DNA from: Bog-257 sp963846715
Lineage (GTDB): Bacteria; Acidobacteriota; Terriglobia; Terriglobales; Acidobacteriaceae
Direction: 5' to 3'
Assembly (NCBI GenBank): GCA_963846715.1
Contig: CAWJXA010000008.1
Coordinates: 813,806 to 877,805 of the forward strand
DNA length: 64,000 nt
In this document: positions 45,024 to 54,660 of the stretch, in pieces
How the letters are laid out: every line of letters starts with the position of its first letter
Position numbering within the stretch: position 1 is the stretch's first letter
The notes under the pieces: generated by a model
What the model was told of the DNA's origin: nothing
What the model saw: only the letters and a program-made list of their open reading frames with translations
Databases searched by the model: none
Position numbers and translations under genes: made by a program

Positions 45024-46226
45024 TCACTTATGCTTATGGTGCGGATGCGCGGGCAGCCCTTGCTTCTTGCGCTGCGCATAGTAGGCAGCGAGGGCGGCGT
45101 CATGCTTGGCCTTCTCCGCCGCTTCTTCTTCCGGCGTTAGGACCCGGCGCACAATGGGGCCATTCAGTTTGTAGGTGATGTCGACCATCTGCCCGGCGTC
45201 GTTTTTCTTGCGAATGGTGAAGGTCGGCAGGTCGCCTTCTTTGCCGAAATCCTGATGGCCGGTCTTCACCGGGAAGTAGCCCTCCAGATTGCGCTCGCGA
45301 TAAGCCGTTTCATAGCGATGCTTCGCCCGATTTCTGGTGAAGATTCGAATCTGATTGAAGTCCCAGGGTAGACCGTCCTTGGGCTCGTTCAATAGCACCA
45401 AGTACTGCGGCACTTGCTTGACTTCTTTGGTGTCTTTGTCTTCCTCCGGCACCGTGTTCAAGACGAAGTAGCCCATGATGCGTTGCCCTTCGGCGTACTG
45501 CGCAACGTCGAGAGGAATATCGAGATCGATCATGCGCAGCAATACCCAACCGACATGCCCGGCGGAGTTACGCACGAGATACCAGTCCTCCATCACAGGC
45601 TTCGGAGGCTCGGCTGGTTTTCCCGGAGTGGCGGCTGGCGCGGTTTTTGCGGAAACAGCCGATTTAGCCGGCGCAGGCGAACTCTTGGATTGAGTTGTCG
45701 CAGCAGCCTTCGAGCTGGTCGTCGCAGCCACGGATTTCGGAGGATTCTTTTCCGCGGTAGCGCGCTTCAGGATCTCAACTTTCTCCCCGTCCTTGAGCTG
45801 ATAGAGGTGCTCACCCTCACGCGATGGGGTTACATGCATGTTGAGTTCGGAGCGCGCTGTTCCGTGAGCTTGTACTTGCTGGCTGGCACTGTCGGTGGCG
45901 AGCTTCTGAAATCCATCGTAAACATCCTGCGGAACCAGGCTGCGTTCCTCCACCCAACCTTCCTGGCCGCTGTCGGTCCGCACCCGCAGAAAGCGGCGTT
46001 GCTTCTCCAGAATCTCCACGCGATCGCCGCTGTGCACCGTGCCAATCTTGTTGTACATGGTTGCCACCCGGTCGCGCAGGCTGGTTTCTGGTGTGGAGAC
46101 GTACATGTACTCGTGTTTGACCAGCGCTCCGCGCTTGCAAGCGCAATCCAGGGCAAGCAAAACCAGCAGAAACGCGAACAGCGGAATCCGTAGGCGACTA
46201 AAACGGGAAGATTTCACCGGCAGCAC
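45024..46226 (-). CDS. SH3-domain envelope protein
   Basis: 400 residues. An N-terminal hydrophobic segment ends at Cys (LLALDCACKRG), so it is probably exported and possibly lipidated. SH3b domains follow: one at about residues 40-100 (GDRVEILEKQRRFLRVRTDS, GWVEERSLV) and a second split by a Pro/Ala/Lys-rich linker (HLYQLKDGEKVEILKRA ... DWYLVRNSAGHVGWVLLRMI). The C-terminal half, with PQYLVLLNEPKDGLPWDFNQ, is unrecognised. The tail is His/Lys-rich (HPHHKHK). Likely cell-wall associated; role unknown. Confidence 0.75.
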   Translation of the reverse strand: MLPVKSSRFSRLRIPLFAFLLVLLALDCACKRGALVKHEYMYVSTPETSLRDRVATMYNKIGTVHSGDRVEILEKQRRFLRVRTDSGQEGWVEERSLVPQDVYDGFQKLATDSASQQVQAHGTARSELNMHVTPSREGEHLYQLKDGEKVEILKRATAEKNPPKSVAATTSSKAAATTQSKSSPAPAKSAVSAKTAPAATPGKPAEPPKPVMEDWYLVRNSAGHVGWVLLRMIDLDIPLDVAQYAEGQRIMGYFVLNTVPEEDKDTKEVKQVPQYLVLLNEPKDGLPWDFNQIRIFTRNRAKHRYETAYRERNLEGYFPVKTGHQDFGKEGDLPTFTIRKKNDAGQMVDITYKLNGPIVRRVLTPEEEAAEKAKHDAALAAYYAQRKKQGLPAHPHHKHK

Positions 46227-46382
46227 AGAACACTATAGCGCAGGGAGCAGGGGCTTGGAATGAAGGACTAGTGGCAAGGCAGGTGCCGCAAGCATCACCA
46301 GCGGCCACGGGAGCGCACAAAGAAGTAACTGTTCCTGCGTGCGCTCCAGAAGTGGCCTGCGAGCTGTGATGCCCACCCGCTC

Positions 46383-48428
46383 CTACCAGACCCGGCACTG
46401 TGGTTTGCGAACCATCGGTGCGTCGGGCTTGCAGTTGTACGCTTTCTGGAACTCGGGCATGTTTCCAACCACGCCGTTGACCCGGAACTTGCCCGGTGAG
46501 TGCTCGTTCACTCCCGCCATCATGCGGGCATATTCAGGACGCTCGCTCTCGCACCAGATCTGGCCCCAGCCAACGAACAGACGTTGCTCGGGAGTGAAGC
46601 CGTCAATCGGCTTTTGCGGAGCATTGCCCAGAACATCCAGCAACGCCATGTCCGCAATGCGCAGGCCGCCGTTGTCGGCGGTGTTTTCGCCCAGCGTCAA
46701 CTGTCCGCGAACGTGAACGTCGTCGACTGCGACAAAGCTGTCGTACTCGTTGACGAAGCAGGCCTCCAACTTATCGAACTGCTCGCGGTCCTTCGGGGTC
46801 CACCAGTTGCGCAGGTTCCCCTGCGCATCGAACTGGCTGCCCGAATCGTCGAAGCCGTGCGTGAGTTCGTGGCCGATGACCGCACCAATAGCGCCGAAAT
46901 TCACTGCATCGTCAACTTTGGGATCGTAGAACGGCGGCTGCAGAATACCCGCCGGGAAGTTGATGTTGTTCTCCTGCGGATTGTAGTAAGCGTTGACCGT
47001 GGGCGGAGTCATGCCCCATTCGCTGCGGTCAACCGGCTTGCCGATCTTGTTCAGCTGCCGTTTGAACTCGAACTGATTGGCACGCAACCCATTGCCCAGA
47101 GCATCTCCGCGAATGATGGTCAGCGTACTGTAATCGCGCCACTTGTCGGGATATCCGATCTTGTTCTCAATGTGCGCCAGCTTGTCCAGCGCCTGCTTCT
47201 TGGTGTCGTCGGTCATCCATGACAACTCGGTGATATCGGTCTTAAGCGCAGCTTCCAATTCATGCACCATCTTCAGGGTTGCGGCCTTGCTCTCCGGAGG
47301 AAATTCTTCGGCAACGTAGGCCTTGCCCAATGCTTCCCCTAAGTCCGAATTGGTGAACTGTACGCATCGCTTCCAGCGCGGACGAATCTCTTTCGCTCCG
47401 GTCAGGGTTTTTCCGTAAAAAGCGAAACTCTCGTTCACGAATGCGGTTGGCAACAGCTGCGCCGCGTGATGTACGGTCTGCCAGCGAAGGTAAGTCTTAA
47501 TATCGTCGAGATTGCTAGTCGCAACCAGTTGATTCATGCCCTTCACAAAATCGGGCACGGAAACATCGAGGCTGTCGAAGCTGGGAGTGGCGACAGTAGC
47601 GAAATACTCTTTCCAGGTAAACGCGGGACTGAGTTGCTGAAGTTGCGCGGTGGTCATCTTGTGATAGACCTTGTTGGGATCGCGCCGCTCGACCCGGTCC
47701 ATGGCGCTCTTTGCAAGTTCGGTCTCTAGGGTCAGGACGGTCTGGGCGTCGGCCGCAGCTTTTTCCGGCGACTCACCCAGCAACTTAAACATATTGGTCA
47801 CGTGCTGGACGTACTGGTTGCGCAACTCGACTGACTTTGCGTCGGTCTTCAGGTAGTAGTCGCGGTCGGGAAGGCCCAGTCCACCCTGGTCGGTTCCGGC
47901 AATCTCCATCATCGAATCCTTGGCGTCAGGCTCCGAGCCGAATTCGAACAGCACCTTGACGCCATTGTTGTGAAGCTCGCCGATTAAAGCTGGCAGTTGA
48001 GACTTGTCCTGAAGGGCGGCGATCCGATCCATCAAAGGCTTAAGCGGCGCTGTTTTGGCATCAATGCCGGCCTCGTCCATGCAGGAGTGGTAATAGTCGC
48101 CGATCTTCTGATCGTTGGAGCTTCGCCCGGAATTGTCCGCCGAGGCTTTGTCCAGAATGTTGCGCAGGATTAGCTGATTACGTTCGTGCAGTTCGTTGAA
48201 TCGGCCCCAGGCGGGTTGATCTGCCGGGATAGGGTTGTTCTTGATCCAGTTGCCGCAGGCGTATTGATAGAAGTCGTTGCAAGGATCGACGGATTTATCC
48301 ATCGCGTTCATGTCGAAGCTGGGGACGTTTTTGATTGCCGCAGTCGAGGAGGAGGTGGATGTGCTTTGCGCCTGTGTCGCGATTCCGGCCAGCAGCAGGA
48401 TACAAGCTGTGAAAAAGAACTGTCGCAT
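46383..48428 (-). CDS. M13 (neprilysin-like) metallopeptidase, secreted
   Basis: 681 residues with signal peptide (FTACILLLAGIATQAQ). The zinc site is HELTH in AVIGHELTHGFDDSG, with the third ligand Glu in TLGENTADNGGLRIAD. NAYYNPQENNINFPAGILQP (substrate-cleft NAYY) and the terminal CRVW are family hallmarks. M13 enzymes cut short peptides outside the cytoplasm. The second paralogue lies 600 bases away, with a hicBA pair on the opposite strand between them. Confidence 0.95.
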   Translation of the reverse strand: MRQFFFTACILLLAGIATQAQSTSTSSSTAAIKNVPSFDMNAMDKSVDPCNDFYQYACGNWIKNNPIPADQPAWGRFNELHERNQLILRNILDKASADNSGRSSNDQKIGDYYHSCMDEAGIDAKTAPLKPLMDRIAALQDKSQLPALIGELHNNGVKVLFEFGSEPDAKDSMMEIAGTDQGGLGLPDRDYYLKTDAKSVELRNQYVQHVTNMFKLLGESPEKAAADAQTVLTLETELAKSAMDRVERRDPNKVYHKMTTAQLQQLSPAFTWKEYFATVATPSFDSLDVSVPDFVKGMNQLVATSNLDDIKTYLRWQTVHHAAQLLPTAFVNESFAFYGKTLTGAKEIRPRWKRCVQFTNSDLGEALGKAYVAEEFPPESKAATLKMVHELEAALKTDITELSWMTDDTKKQALDKLAHIENKIGYPDKWRDYSTLTIIRGDALGNGLRANQFEFKRQLNKIGKPVDRSEWGMTPPTVNAYYNPQENNINFPAGILQPPFYDPKVDDAVNFGAIGAVIGHELTHGFDDSGSQFDAQGNLRNWWTPKDREQFDKLEACFVNEYDSFVAVDDVHVRGQLTLGENTADNGGLRIADMALLDVLGNAPQKPIDGFTPEQRLFVGWGQIWCESERPEYARMMAGVNEHSPGKFRVNGVVGNMPEFQKAYNCKPDAPMVRKPQCRVW

Positions 48429-48559
48429 CTATGACCTCATTGTAAAGATGGGTACAAAGTCTTAAGAATAGCGCGAGTATGGAACAACTGTTACCGCGCT
48501 GCAGGTTGTCTTGTCGCCTGCCAACAACCCAATCTGCTCTCTTCTTCTATAATTCACGT

Positions 48560-48784
48560 ATGAGACATTTGACCCTGCCAGTCGTAATCGAATCCGACCC
48601 GGATGGATACTTTGTCTCCTGTCCTGCACTGCAAGGCTGCTATAGCCAGGGAGAAACCTACGAACAGGCAGTGGAGAATATCAAAGATGCTATTCAACTC
48701 CACCTACAGGACCGTCTCTCGGCTGGCGAAGAAATTCCCGAACCTGTTTCTGTAAGCCTCTCGACGGTCGAAGTTGCAGTCTAA
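48560..48784 (+). CDS. hicB: HicB-family antitoxin
   Basis: 74 residues from the inner ATG (MRHLTLPVVIESDPDGYFVS); the longer frame upstream lacks family character. GCYSQGETYEQAVENIKDAI is the HicB signature and is close to the orphan at 40.5 kb. Its stop overlaps the ATG of the hicA frame by one base (taATG), so the two are translationally coupled, in the order hicB-hicA. Confidence 0.88.
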   Translation: MRHLTLPVVIESDPDGYFVSCPALQGCYSQGETYEQAVENIKDAIQLHLQDRLSAGEEIPEPVSVSLSTVEVAV

Positions 48785-49007
48785 TGCCCAAGCTTCCACG
48801 CCTGAGCGCTCGCCAAATCATTGTTGCGTTAGAGAAGGCCGGCTTCTGTTTTGCACGGCAGAGCGGAAGCCACATGATCTATAGGAATCCTGCCGGCAAA
48901 CGCGTTACCGTACCTTTCCACGGCGCACTATTCTTCACCCGAAAGTGCTGAAGAGCATCATGCGAGACGCGGATATCACTTCTGAACAGCTCCAAGAGCT
49001 CCTATGA
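48784..49007 (+). CDS. hicA: HicA-family toxin, single-base frameshift
   Basis: The frame begins LPRLSARQIIVALEKAGFCF and has the HicA double-stranded-RNA-binding-like core RQSGSHMIYRNPAGKRVTVP with the catalytic histidine in GSHMIY. It then breaks after PFHGA; the family end ILHPKVLKSIMRDADITSEQ resumes in another frame to the stop at 49007. One base is missing near 48,928. HicA cleaves mRNA and is held by HicB. A sequencing indel or an inactivated toxin are both possible. Confidence 0.82.
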
Positions 49008-49042
49008 TTCCGGCGGTGAGTGCTCAGTTTCTAATCATCGCT

Positions 49043-51100
49043 TTACCAAACCCGGCAGGCGTTTTCGCTCACCATTGGCTGACCGGCCTTGCAACCAAAG
49101 GCCTCCTGGAACGCCGCCGAATTCTGCACCGCACCATTCACCCGCCAGCGTCCGGGAGAGTGCGGATCGGTAATCGCCAGCACGCGCGCTTGCTGATCGG
49201 TTACGTTCTGGCACCAGATCTGGCCATACGCCAGGAAGAACCGCTGCTGGGGCGTATAGCCGTCGATGGGCTTCACCGGCGTATTGCCGATGATGTTCGT
49301 CAGCGCCATGTAAGCCAGTTTCAAGCCGCCGTTGTCAGCTGTATTCTCGCCCAGGGTGAGTTTGCCATTGAGATGCACCTCGCCCTTGTCGTCCTTCACG
49401 GCGACAAAGCTGGAGTACTCGTTTGACGTACAACTCGCGCGCTCCTCGAACGCCTTGGCGTCTTCCGTAGTCCACCAGTCCTTGAGGTTGCCCTGGGCAT
49501 CGTACTTGCGCCCCTGGTCGTCGAAGCCGTGGGTCAACTCGTGGCCAATGACCACGCCGATTCCGCCATAGTTCACCGCATCGTCCATGTCCATGCCGTA
49601 GAAGGGAGGTTGCAGAATGCCGGCGGGAAAGTTGATGTCGTTCATCGGTGGACGGTAATAGGCGTTCACCGTCGGCGGAGTCATGCTCCAGTCCTTGCGA
49701 TCAGTCGGCTTCTCCATCTTGTTGTACTGGCGATGGGTCTCGAATGCGGCAGCGCGCATCGCGTTGCCGGCATAATCGTCGCGGGTTACGAGCACCGTGC
49801 TGTAATCCCTCCACACGTCGGGATACCCAATATTGTTAACGATAGCCGCCAGCTTCAGGTAGGCTTGCTGCTTGGTTGTGTCCGACATCCAGGGCAGCTG
49901 TCCGATGTCGGTGTGCATGGCCTGCTCGATAGCCTGAACCATTTTGACGGTGCGGGCCTTGTTGTCCGGCCCGAAGACCTTATCTACATAGAGCTGCCCC
50001 AGGGCCATGCCAAGGTTGCGATCGGTAGAGCGAATACAGCGCTTCCACCGGGGCTCAATTTCCTTCTGCCCAGCCATGTATTTCCGATTGAACTGGAAAT
50101 CTTCGTCGACGAACGCCTGGGTGAGCACCGGCGCGTAGCTGTCCAACGTTCTCCAGCGCAGATAAGTCTTCCAATCGTCGAGCGACACCGCGTTGAGCTG
50201 CTCGTTCACCGCCTTGAAGAAATCCGGGTTGCCGACGTTGAGGCTGGTGAACTTGGGCGAACCGTTATCTGCGAAATACAGGGTAAGCTCGAAGTTGGGA
50301 GCCAGCGTGACGACCTCCGCGGTCTGCATCATGTGGTCGCGCTTCTTGGGATCGCGGCGTTCGGTCCGGTCCATGGCAGCCTTGGCCAGTCCGGTCTCGA
50401 CCGCAAGCACAGTCTTCGCTTCGGCGGCAGCGGCGTCCGGTTTATCGCCGGCTAGCTCGAACATCTTCTGCACGTGCTCCTGGTATTTCTGCCGTGTCTC
50501 CACCGACTTGGCATCGTCCTTCAGGTAATAGTCACGGTCCGGCAGAGTGATTCCCCCCTGGTCGAGATTCGGGATGGTCAAACTCGAATCGTGCATGTCC
50601 GGCATGGGATAAAAGCTGAACAGCGCCGGGATGCCATTGCTATGCATGTAGGCGACCTGGGGAATGATCTCTTGCTTGGTCTTGATGGACGCGATGCGCT
50701 CCATCGCGGGCTGCAGCGGCGCGGTCCCCTTCTTCTCGACCGTACTCTCGTCCATGCAAGCGGCATAGTAGTCGCCGACCTTCTTCTGAATTGCGCTGTG
50801 CTTTCCGGGCGCTTCTGCCTGGGTGAGAAGATCGCGCAGTATATAGAGATTGTGCTCGTCCAGCTCGTTGAAACGACCCCATCGTGTCTTGTCGGCCGGA
50901 ATGGGATTGTTCTTCATCCAATTACCGCACGAGTATTGATAGAAATCCACGCAAGGATCGATGGTCTTATCGATGGCCGTCAGATCGAAGTTAGGAATCT
51001 GTTTGGGAAGCTCGGATGAAGAAGCAGAAGGTGCCATCTGGGCCAGGGAAAACACACCCCCCAGCAGCAACGGGAAAATCAGGAGAGAGCGAATCCGCAT
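49043..51100 (-). CDS. M13 (neprilysin-like) metallopeptidase, paralogue
   Basis: 685 residues with signal peptide (SLLIFPLLLGGVFSLAQ). The zinc site is VVIGHELTHGFDDQG, with TLGENTADNGGLKLAY and NAYYRPPMNDINFPAGILQP. It ends in CRVW. It is closely similar over its length to the M13 gene at 46.4 kb and arose by tandem duplication. Secreted peptidase; substrate unknown. Confidence 0.95.
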   Translation of the reverse strand: MRIRSLLIFPLLLGGVFSLAQMAPSASSSELPKQIPNFDLTAIDKTIDPCVDFYQYSCGNWMKNNPIPADKTRWGRFNELDEHNLYILRDLLTQAEAPGKHSAIQKKVGDYYAACMDESTVEKKGTAPLQPAMERIASIKTKQEIIPQVAYMHSNGIPALFSFYPMPDMHDSSLTIPNLDQGGITLPDRDYYLKDDAKSVETRQKYQEHVQKMFELAGDKPDAAAAEAKTVLAVETGLAKAAMDRTERRDPKKRDHMMQTAEVVTLAPNFELTLYFADNGSPKFTSLNVGNPDFFKAVNEQLNAVSLDDWKTYLRWRTLDSYAPVLTQAFVDEDFQFNRKYMAGQKEIEPRWKRCIRSTDRNLGMALGQLYVDKVFGPDNKARTVKMVQAIEQAMHTDIGQLPWMSDTTKQQAYLKLAAIVNNIGYPDVWRDYSTVLVTRDDYAGNAMRAAAFETHRQYNKMEKPTDRKDWSMTPPTVNAYYRPPMNDINFPAGILQPPFYGMDMDDAVNYGGIGVVIGHELTHGFDDQGRKYDAQGNLKDWWTTEDAKAFEERASCTSNEYSSFVAVKDDKGEVHLNGKLTLGENTADNGGLKLAYMALTNIIGNTPVKPIDGYTPQQRFFLAYGQIWCQNVTDQQARVLAITDPHSPGRWRVNGAVQNSAAFQEAFGCKAGQPMVSENACRVW

Positions 51101-51280
51101 AGTTGCCTCGTGGATGAATTACCGTCACCTCAGCGTGGATCGGGGGCGGTTGTTTCATGGGGTAGGACCGCGTGCGTCCTGTGGAGACAAAGACGGGACT
51201 GGTCTCCACAGAAAACACTACTACAAACGACGCTTCGAGTGGGAAATTCGTGGCGGGGCAGTCCCGGAACAAAGTGGCTG

Positions 51281-52360
51281 CTAGAAGATCTTCAGGTGGA
51301 TGGTCAGATAGGTCTTGGGGTCCTTGCGGACGGCAGCAATCAGGTTGCGCGTCTCCACCAAAAGGTCATTGGCATTGTTGTACAGGGCCGGGTCCTTCAA
51401 GAACTTGCCGGCCGTGCCTTCACCTTTGTCCAGCCGGTCGGCAATGTTGTTCAGACGGGTGATGGTGTTGTCAATCTTGCGCGCCAGCTCTTCGTCTTTG
51501 GCAAACTTACCTAGTGTACCTTTGCCTGCATTGATGCCCGTCATCAATTGATTGGCTTGAGCGGCGGCTTTGTTGGCGTTGTCGTAAAGAGTCGGGTCTT
51601 TGAGGAACTTACCGATCGTGCCCTGGCCGTTGTTGACCTCATCGACAATTTTATTAACGTTATCGATGGCAGCGTTGGCCTTGTTATAGAGTTCGTCGCT
51701 GTTGATCAGCTTGCCGATCGTTCCGTTTGGCGAGTTGACCTGACCCACGACCTGCTGCAACTGGTTCAGCATATCGTTGGCCCGATTGAACAGCGACGGA
51801 TCGTAGATGACCTTGCCGATGGAACCTTGTCCGCTCTGAATGTAGGAAAGAATACTGTCCAGCCGTTTGACCAGAGTGTCGACGTTTTGCAGTGTGCCCT
51901 GGCTGGCGCGAACCACGTCCTGCAATTGCGGGACGTCCTTGGTGGGCAGTTCGGCGCCGGTTTGTATGGGAACGCCTTTGGCTTCGCGGCAGTCTATGTC
52001 GACGAAGACCTCACCCAGCACCCCGGCGGTCGTTAACAGGACTTGGCAACCCATGTTCATCGTCGCTTCGTATTTGGTCGTGATCTTCATGACCACTTCC
52101 ACCGGTGCCAATACGCGCTTGGGATCGGAGACCACGTGAATCCCGGTGACGTTGCCGATGTCCACGCCTTCCAGGCGCACCGGCGCGCCGACGCGAAGGC
52201 CGCCTGCGTTGTCTACGTACGAACGAATCAAAATTTTCTTAGTGAAGAGACCGGTGGTACCGGTCATAACGAAGATGAGGACGGCAAGAGTAATAAGAGC
52301 GACAAGTACGGTCAGTCCAACCCGGAGCTGCGACCATTTCACCTGTTTTTCGCTTGGCAC
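51281..52360 (-). CDS. MlaD/MCE-domain protein with five C-terminal repeats
   Basis: 359 residues. An N-terminal membrane helix (LRVGLTVLVALITLAVLIFV) is followed by an MCE domain (IRSYVDNAGGLRVGAPVRLE ... GEVFVDIDC). Then come about five repeats of ~43 residues built on G(Q/K/E)GTxGKxxxDxxLY: SGQGSIGKVIYDP, SPNGTIGKLINSD, NGQGTIGKFLKDP, AGKGTLGKFAKDE and KGEGTAGKFLKDP. MlaD proteins guide lipids across the envelope with an MlaFE transporter; no such genes are adjacent. The repeats could form a long helical needle. Confidence 0.88.
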   Translation of the reverse strand: MPSEKQVKWSQLRVGLTVLVALITLAVLIFVMTGTTGLFTKKILIRSYVDNAGGLRVGAPVRLEGVDIGNVTGIHVVSDPKRVLAPVEVVMKITTKYEATMNMGCQVLLTTAGVLGEVFVDIDCREAKGVPIQTGAELPTKDVPQLQDVVRASQGTLQNVDTLVKRLDSILSYIQSGQGSIGKVIYDPSLFNRANDMLNQLQQVVGQVNSPNGTIGKLINSDELYNKANAAIDNVNKIVDEVNNGQGTIGKFLKDPTLYDNANKAAAQANQLMTGINAGKGTLGKFAKDEELARKIDNTITRLNNIADRLDKGEGTAGKFLKDPALYNNANDLLVETRNLIAAVRKDPKTYLTIHLKIF

Positions 52361-52633
52361 GTTCTACCGATCGCCCCTTAGACACGCCCGCCGCATTGCG
52401 GCAACCGCTGCCGATTGCACTCCTGCAAGCTTCGAATCATAACATGGCGGGCGCGAGCGTGAGGATGTGGAAGGCCGCACAGGTTCCTACAGGCTCGTAG
52501 GGATTGCCGCCTCGCACCTAACGTTTCGCCGGTCTACGTTGCGCAGCACGGGAGCGGAGTCTCTGCCGGACCTCCTCGACCATCGCAGGGGTAACGTCGA
52601 TGGGATCCCCGCCCCTTCACGGATTTCTTGCGC

Positions 52634-54640
52634 CTATAGTGCCAACTCCGCCCGAATCATGTTGTCTTCCAAGTTGGAGTACATCTTGAACCCGTGCTTG
52701 ACGCACAGGGCCCGCATCTCGCGGTTTTCGGGAAGCATGTTGGAGACCACCAGCTTCAGCTTCTCGTCGCGGGCGAATTCGATCATGCGGCGATAGAGCT
52801 CGGTTCCCAGACCTTTATGTTGCGCGGCGTCCGTAGCCACTGCGGCTAGTTCGGCTTCGTCGCGGCCATGCAGTTTGCTAAGACGGCCAACCGCCAGAAT
52901 CTCGGGTTCACCGGCATCGTTTTTGCCCTCCGCAACCAAGGCCAGCTCACGGTTGTAGTCAATAAAGCAGGCGCGGGTCAAGCGCTCGTGAGCGGTGCGC
53001 TGGGTCAGCTTCAAGGGCTGGAAGTAGCGCAGATACACACTTCTTTCGGAGAGCTTTTTGTGGAACTCAATCATCATGGGCTCGTCTTCCGGACGGATCG
53101 GCCTGATCATCACGGCGTTGCCGTCCTTCATTCTCCAGGCGCTGACCAAGTGAATGGGATAAGGACGAATGGCAGTGGTGGGTAGCTTGTCTTCCGTCAC
53201 ATCCAGGCCGTGAACCACCACACGCGCGTCCAAGGCAAGGAGACGCTCTGGCGAGGCGAGCAGCGGGTTGATATCAATCTCCTTAATCCACGGCTGCTCT
53301 ACAACAAGTTGACTGAAACGCACCAGGAGATCTTCCAGTGCCGACAGATCGACCGGCTTACGTCCGCGGACACCTTTCAGCGCTTTCAGAATGTTGGTCT
53401 GCTCCATCATGCGAAGGGCGAGCGTGGAATTCAAAGGTGGAAGGGCCAGTGCGCGATCGCGGAAGACCTCGACCAACTGTCCTCCGGTCCCAAACAGTAT
53501 GACCGGGCCGAACTGCGCATCCAGGCTACTGCCGATGATCAGCTCGTAGCCATCGAGCTTAACCATAGGCTGGACCGTGACGCCCTGGAAGTGCTCTGCG
53601 CCAACTTTTTCGGTGACCGTCTGCTTGATGGCCTGATACGCGGTCTTCACCGCTGCCGCATCGCGCAAGTTCAACTGCACTCCACCTACATCGGTCTTGT
53701 GGGTGATGGTGAGCGAGTACAGCTTGAGGACGATGGGATAGCCAATCTCTTCGGCAGCCTGCAGCGCTTCCTGTTCGCTTATCGCTATCCGGGTCTCGAC
53801 GGTTGGAATGTCATAGGCCTGGAGCAGCTGTTTCGATTCGTACTCGGTCAGAATGGTACGGCCCGACTGACGGGCCTGCTGAATGATGTGCTCGGCTTTG
53901 CCGCGGTGCATGGCCGCGTCCGCATGTTGCGGCAACGCCGGAGTTTCGTACAGGCCCTTCAAGTTGTAGGCGTAGCGCCACATGTAGTTGAAGGCGCGCA
54001 CTGCACTGTCGGGAAATTGGAAAGTAGGAATGCCCGCCTGGTTCAGGATCTGGTCGCCAGCCGCGACCTCGGCGCCACCCATCCAACTCGCCAGCAGCGG
54101 CTTGCCAAGCCCCTTGGCGTACGGCTTCAGCTTCTCGGCAATCTGCGTGGGATTGGTCATGTCCTGCGGAGTCAGCACTACCAGCATGCCGTCGATGCTG
54201 GGATCCTTGGCGGCGATCTCCAGCGATTTCGCATAACGCTCGGGCTCGGCATCGCCGAGAATATCCACGGGGTTGTTGTGGCTCCACTGCGCGGGAAGGA
54301 TTGCGTCGAACGCCTTCAGGGTTTCGGGGGAAAGCTCGGCCAGCTCGCCTCCGCCGGCAACTAATGCGTCGGTGGCCAACACGCCGGGACCGCCGGCATT
54401 CGTCAGGATGCACAGCCGCTTGCCCCGGGGTCGTGGCTGCTTCGCCAGCACATCGGACATGTAGAAGATGTCGGCTATGCTGTTCACTCGCAGTACTCCA
54501 CTGCGCCGGAATGCGGCGTCGAGCACCTCGTCGCTGCCAGTGAGCGCTCCGGTGTGGGAAGCCGCCGCTTTAGCCGCGGCAGCCGTGCGTCCAGCTTTGA
54601 TCACAATGACCGGCTTGGTCAGCGAAACCTCGCGCGCGGC
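52634..54640 (-). CDS. ADP-forming acyl/acetyl-CoA synthetase fused to GNAT acetyltransferase, 5' end missing
   Basis: About 668 residues remain of a protein usually near 900. The order is the CoA-ligase domain (SLTKPVIVIKAGRTAAAAKA, ASHTGALTGSDEVLDAAFRR, LTNAGGPGVLATDAL), an ATP-grasp domain (VLKLYSLTITHKTDVGGVQL, EIDINPLLA) and a C-terminal GNAT domain (MIRPIRPEDEPMMIEFHKKL, QHKGLGTELYRRMIEFARDE). The N-terminal CoA-binding Rossmann domain is replaced by foreign GC-rich sequence at about 54,640. Family members act as acetyl-CoA synthetases or as Pat-type lysine acetyltransferases. The truncation is most likely a chimeric join. Confidence 0.88.
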   Translation of the reverse strand, partial: AAREVSLTKPVIVIKAGRTAAAAKAAASHTGALTGSDEVLDAAFRRSGVLRVNSIADIFYMSDVLAKQPRPRGKRLCILTNAGGPGVLATDALVAGGGELAELSPETLKAFDAILPAQWSHNNPVDILGDAEPERYAKSLEIAAKDPSIDGMLVVLTPQDMTNPTQIAEKLKPYAKGLGKPLLASWMGGAEVAAGDQILNQAGIPTFQFPDSAVRAFNYMWRYAYNLKGLYETPALPQHADAAMHRGKAEHIIQQARQSGRTILTEYESKQLLQAYDIPTVETRIAISEQEALQAAEEIGYPIVLKLYSLTITHKTDVGGVQLNLRDAAAVKTAYQAIKQTVTEKVGAEHFQGVTVQPMVKLDGYELIIGSSLDAQFGPVILFGTGGQLVEVFRDRALALPPLNSTLALRMMEQTNILKALKGVRGRKPVDLSALEDLLVRFSQLVVEQPWIKEIDINPLLASPERLLALDARVVVHGLDVTEDKLPTTAIRPYPIHLVSAWRMKDGNAVMIRPIRPEDEPMMIEFHKKLSERSVYLRYFQPLKLTQRTAHERLTRACFIDYNRELALVAEGKNDAGEPEILAVGRLSKLHGRDEAELAAVATDAAQHKGLGTELYRRMIEFARDEKLKLVVSNMLPENREMRALCVKHGFKMYSNLEDNMIRAELAL

Positions 54641-54660
54641 CGACAGCGAGAAGATCTGGG
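54630..54660. other. Junction between acidobacterial and actinobacterial sequence
   Basis: Left of about 54,640 the minus-strand CoA-ligase frame is intact at ~60% GC. Immediately right of it the same frame becomes meaningless and a plus-strand, >70% GC gene is entered mid-sequence. The join is at or near ctcgcgcgcggcc, a short GC-rich word that could belong to either side. Two genes cut by one breakpoint with no element, tRNA or repeat suggest a chimera. Confidence 0.75.
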
